Below are positions 60,801-64,000 of a stretch of DNA of 64,000 nt, one piece after another. A model generated the notes under the pieces. It saw only the letters and a program-made list of their open reading frames with translations. It ran no database searches and was not told the DNA's origin. Every line of letters begins with the position of its first letter. The stretch's first letter is position 1. This DNA is from Daphnia pulex (Eukaryota; Arthropoda; Branchiopoda; Diplostraca; Daphniidae), in contig NC_060018.1 in NCBI RefSeq assembly GCF_021134715.1, positions 1,550,001 through 1,614,000 on the forward strand, read 5' to 3'. Made by a program: the position numbers and the translations under genes.

Positions 60801-62570
60801 AATCAATCGCTTCAAGGAAGGTTTAGTTAAAGTTTAGAGAAAAATATTCAGATAATCCTGTAAACATAATAACGAGATTAATTTACATTCACCAGTAACC
60901 CACTAATGCCAACGACAGTCACGATACAGCAAGAAGCTTTAGCGTATGCAATTGCCAACATAATCTGGAAATCTGGAAACGAACAATCAGCTACTCTCTG
61001 CCTACCGCAACCCAACGTCGTCCATATCGTTGGCTCGCCACAGTTCAACGAGGACGGACTCACCGAAAAGGTAAGATTCATTAACTTTTGTCGAGCAGCT
61101 TTGTTAAAAAAACTTGTCAATTGTGATTTCGAGATTGTCGGAGCTTGTTAAGACCCTCTCTTTTTTCACGTTATAGTTGCAACTTTGTCAAATGAACAGA
61201 ATTGAAGAATTACACCACACCATCAGACGCAATATTCACGTGGTGAGTATTATCTATCATTGTACCCTATAACGTGCACTCGCTTTAAAAAAAAACTTTT
61301 GGGTACTTTCAGTTTCAAGAGGATCCCGGTCCAGCTGTGATGTTGATTTTGTATAGTGCCATTTTAACGAGAGGAATCAACCAGTACGTATATATAGATC
61401 GGCGCTTGGGAATATTATAAAGCGGAATTGAAAGAGAATTAATGAAAATGGGGACAATAGCTCTCGATAAAAAAGGCCCTAACTGCGTGCTGAGAAAATG
61501 TACAACTGGGAAATTCTAACAAAAGAAACGATCAATGAAAAAAGAAAAAAGGGAGTTGAGGGGGGGATAACAAACAATCAAGCAAACCTTTTGATCCTTG
61601 AGCACAATAAACTAACTCATCGCAAAGATAAATAGCGTAAAGGTAATACTATTGGAATTACAGAGTGACTGAAGACATGGGTAAACCATCGGGAGGTGAC
61701 GGCATCCTAACACCCATGAAAAGTCTGATGAGCATTAATGGAAGTATTATGTTTGGTCCAATCAGGTACCTACAGTGTGTCTAGCTTTCTTGTTTTCTTC
61801 GTGTTTACAATCTCCCATTACCTTGCATCCGTAGCCTGTTTCTGCTCGGAAGAGCAAGTCCCTATCTACACAACGGTGTTCAATATCAAGACGACGGAGA
61901 CAGCGTAAGTTGAAACAAAACGAGCAACGATTGCGTTCAGACCTATAAGGGTGAATGATCACTTACTTGCTTTTTGTTTCCTTTTGTCTGTGTTGATAAA
62001 GAGAACTGAAGAAACTGGAGTGTTGATCCGCTCGCCGATTGGTCTCCTTCTCTGGATGGGCAATGAAGCGAAAACTGCGGCTTACAACGTTGGTTCAAGA
62101 TTTAAAACACCAACTGTGCCGATATGGGTGGTCGTGGCTTCTGAAAATAGTGGAGTCTTGTTTGGCGAAGACAAAGGACTTCTTAGAGACCACCAAGCAG
62201 AAAACAGGTTTGAATTACGAGAATAAAATATTACTTGTCCATTTCGCCTGTCCGTATTTTTCACCTAGCTTGAAATAGGAACATGAAAAGCCCATAATAT
62301 TATTCTAGGTTCCAGCTGCACTACCACACTTCCACATTTCATCAGCAGAATCCGGTGATTTTGAAAATTAACAATCGTGTCAGAGATGACTCTTCGGCTG
62401 ACGCCCCAATTCCGCCGCTAGAAAGGATACTCCGAACCAAGTATTGCTGGTCTTCGACAAGTTGCAATTTGTTTTTGATCATTAAAATAAATAATAATAA
62501 ATAATTTACTCTTTTGTTAAGGTGGGGTGATGCTCGACTCGACTGGGGCAACGTGGAACCCTTCGTGTGA
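57895..62570 (+). CDS. MINDY-4/4B-like pseudo-deubiquitinase, copy 3
   Basis: 13 exons: 57895-57906, 57977-58034, 59400-59506, 60426-60489, 60600-60765, 60896-61070, 61177-61242, 61313-61383, 61664-61765, 61835-61904, 62002-62207, 62309-62440, 62522-62570; 425 residues. The start exon is 12 nt (MSFR), as in copy 1, followed by GFDYDFGSRQGGSFAFTAT. Core motifs: ALRQVVFGQCPASVRPEFF, LVFREHGHPLAYGL, AIANIIWKSGN, FQEDPGPAVMLILYSAI, LFLLGRASPYLHNGVQY, RSPIGLLLWMGNEAK, and the C-terminus KWGDARLDWGNVEPFV. Arg109 occupies the catalytic Cys position and SENSG (344-348) replaces the His region. Compared with copy 1 it has one extra intron (61766-61834) and lacks the one before the VTEK equivalent. An ATG at 59381 falls in the polypyrimidine tract before an acceptor and is not used in this model. 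AATAAA at 62767 may end the transcript. Confidence 0.84.
58035..59399. other. Long intron of MINDY-like copy 3
   Basis: 1.37 kb between the second and third coding exons. Overlapping frames at 58610-59183 (both strands) have no support. Copy 1 has a matching 1.38-kb intron (33060-34439) at the same phase. Confidence 0.4.
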
Positions 62571-62766
62571 ATGTGTCTGGGCAGACTTCGGTTTAAGGAG
62601 GAATTCATGATTGTTAACACCGCCATTTTTGGCCGTGGAATTTGTAGCATAGAATACCTTAGTAAAAGTTTGCAGTCGACAAGGTTATTTGTACTATTTA
62701 TAGACCTCTGTTTGATATACACGCGACTTGGCAATACTTGACAATGAGAGAGACAGACGGACGGGC

Positions 62767-62772
62767 AATAAA
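62767..62772 (+). terminator. Polyadenylation signal of MINDY-like copy 3
   Basis: AATAAA lies 197 nt after the copy 3 stop and directly beside the stop codon (62773-62775) of the opposite-strand carboxylase gene. It is the only such signal seen between the two genes on this strand. Confidence 0.4.
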
Positions 62773-64000
62773 CTATTTCTTGTCAGTTGAGACAAACCGT
62801 ACCAGTGCTGCGTTCTTTGCCACTGAATCGCCAACTTTATAGTTGACCTTCTCAACAACCCCGGATTCTGGTGCGCGAATAACGTACTCCATTTTCATGG
62901 CAATCATGACCAACAGGGGTTGACCAACCTTAACTTCTTCGCCATCCTTAACCAATATCTTTTCAATGATTCCGGGCATTGGAGCCACGGCACCTCCTTG
63001 CTGAACAGAGCCGTGTCCTAGCTTCGTTAAAAAGGAAGGCTTTTCCATGGAAAATGCTACGCTTCCGTCCTAAGAGATCATAAGACAAATGAAACTTTTT
63101 GCAAAAAAACAATACACGAAGGCTGGAAGGAAATGAACGTACCTTTGTGAAGAGATGCACATTTCCATTCAAGAAAACGACTCGAGATTTTGAGATCTCG
63201 CCATTTGCACTTAATTCAATGCTGATGACATTGTCTGATTCCGATAGTTTGGCTGTAACGTCAATTTCTTCGGACTGTCCGACTTTTAGTTTGTAGAATC
63301 CGTTTCCGCAGCTGGTGACGCGTACATCGTATGTGTTGTCTTGGCACGTTAGTTTCACATTCTTTTGATAGTTGAGATTGAACCTTGCCATCGAATACGA
63401 AGCAAAAGGGTTGTAGGGGTCTCTTGTCGATCCTTGTTGACTTGAGCTGACATTGACCTCGTTAAGAATGGAAGCCAAAACCGCTTGACTCACTAAACTA
63501 TCAGTGACTGGCTTATTTGGGAACAGATCACCGTGATGCTGAGAGATGAAATCTGTATGAACGTCTCCTTCGATGAATTTTGGATGAGAAGAGAGTTGCA
63601 TCAGAAAGTCAACGTTCGTATTTAAACCGACGATATTGTACTCGGACAAACAGGATCGTAGTTTACGTAATGCACTGGCGCGATCCGAGCTCCAAACAAC
63701 AAGTTTCGCAATCATGGGATCGTAAAAAACAGAAACGACGTCACCTTGCGCCACACCTTTAGAACGGCAAAAGAGGCAGATTTATTAACGGGGTATGAAA
63801 TAATAATAATAAAATCATTTTCAAAAATACCTGTTTCAACACGAACATCCGAACTGGGCTTTGGGGTAGTGAGATGCAACAAGGGTCCAGCTCCTGGGAG
63901 AAAATTATTTTTGGGTTCTTCAGCGTAGATTCGTGCTTCGAAAGCGTGACCATTTAAATGGATTTGCGATTGATCCAAAGGTAACGGCTCCCCGGAAGCA
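62773..64000 (-). CDS. MCCC1: Methylcrotonoyl-CoA carboxylase alpha subunit, 3' part
   Basis: Biotin-dependent mitochondrial enzyme of leucine breakdown; the alpha subunit carries biotin carboxylase and the biotin carrier. Three exons are seen: 63831 to beyond 64000 (partial), 63143-63756 and 62773-63069, joined in phase. Biotin carboxylase end: HLNGHAFEARIYAEEPKNNF, GPLLHLTTPKP, VFYDPMIAKLVVWSSDRASA, YNIVGLNTNVDFL, HTDFISQHHGDLFP. Carrier domain: GGAVAPMPGIIEKILVKDG, then the biotinylation site AMKMEY and a C-terminal VRFVSTDKK. Compared with propionyl-CoA or pyruvate carboxylase, the FEARIYAE and HTDFI...HH stretches and the AMKME carrier fit MCC alpha best. The N-terminal part is outside the window. 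Confidence 0.92.

Overview
The window looks like arthropod nuclear DNA, most probably a branchiopod crustacean of the Daphnia type (inference). The signs are compact multi-exon genes with many 55-75 nt GT-AG introns, Tyr/Thr-rich low-complexity secreted proteins, an insect/crustacean-type laccase cluster, and a BEL/Pao LTR retrotransposon. There are no operons. Genes were rebuilt here by joining open frames at splice sites with matching phase, and most models close without a frame break.

Layout. 1-1.8 kb: two tandem, decaying copies of a Tyr-rich secreted-protein gene (minus). 1.9-3.3 kb: tandem repeats, a perfect 32-bp palindrome and a small inverted-repeat element. 4.7-9.1 kb: a 60-residue two-exon gene, a membrane-anchored coiled-coil protein and mitochondrial ribosomal protein mS22 (all minus). 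9.6-16.7 kb: a 23-exon gene for a Nudel-like type II membrane mosaic protease of about 1803 residues, with a mucin stem, LDLa and SRCR-like modules, one intact trypsin domain and one dead one (minus). 17.6-27.3 kb: a laccase (multicopper oxidase) tandem array, with two complete genes of 707 and 750 residues and one internally deleted pseudogene (all minus). 27.3-32.6 kb: no supportable gene.

32.7-62.6 kb: three tandem plus-strand paralogs of the MINDY-4/4B deubiquitinase family. None has a Cys at the catalytic position or the catalytic His, so this is a local array of pseudo-deubiquitinases. A full-length BEL/Pao element (290-bp LTRs that read as identical, 5-bp target duplication CCCAC, one 2091-codon gag-pol frame) sits in the first coding intron of the middle copy, in the same orientation. 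62.8-64.0 kb: the 3' end of the methylcrotonoyl-CoA carboxylase alpha-subunit gene (minus), tail to tail with the third MINDY-like copy.

The genes do not form one pathway. The main themes are local tandem duplication followed by loss of catalytic residues, internal deletion or frameshift, and a recent retrotransposon insertion. The pseudo-MINDY trio is the best candidate for unexplored biology here.
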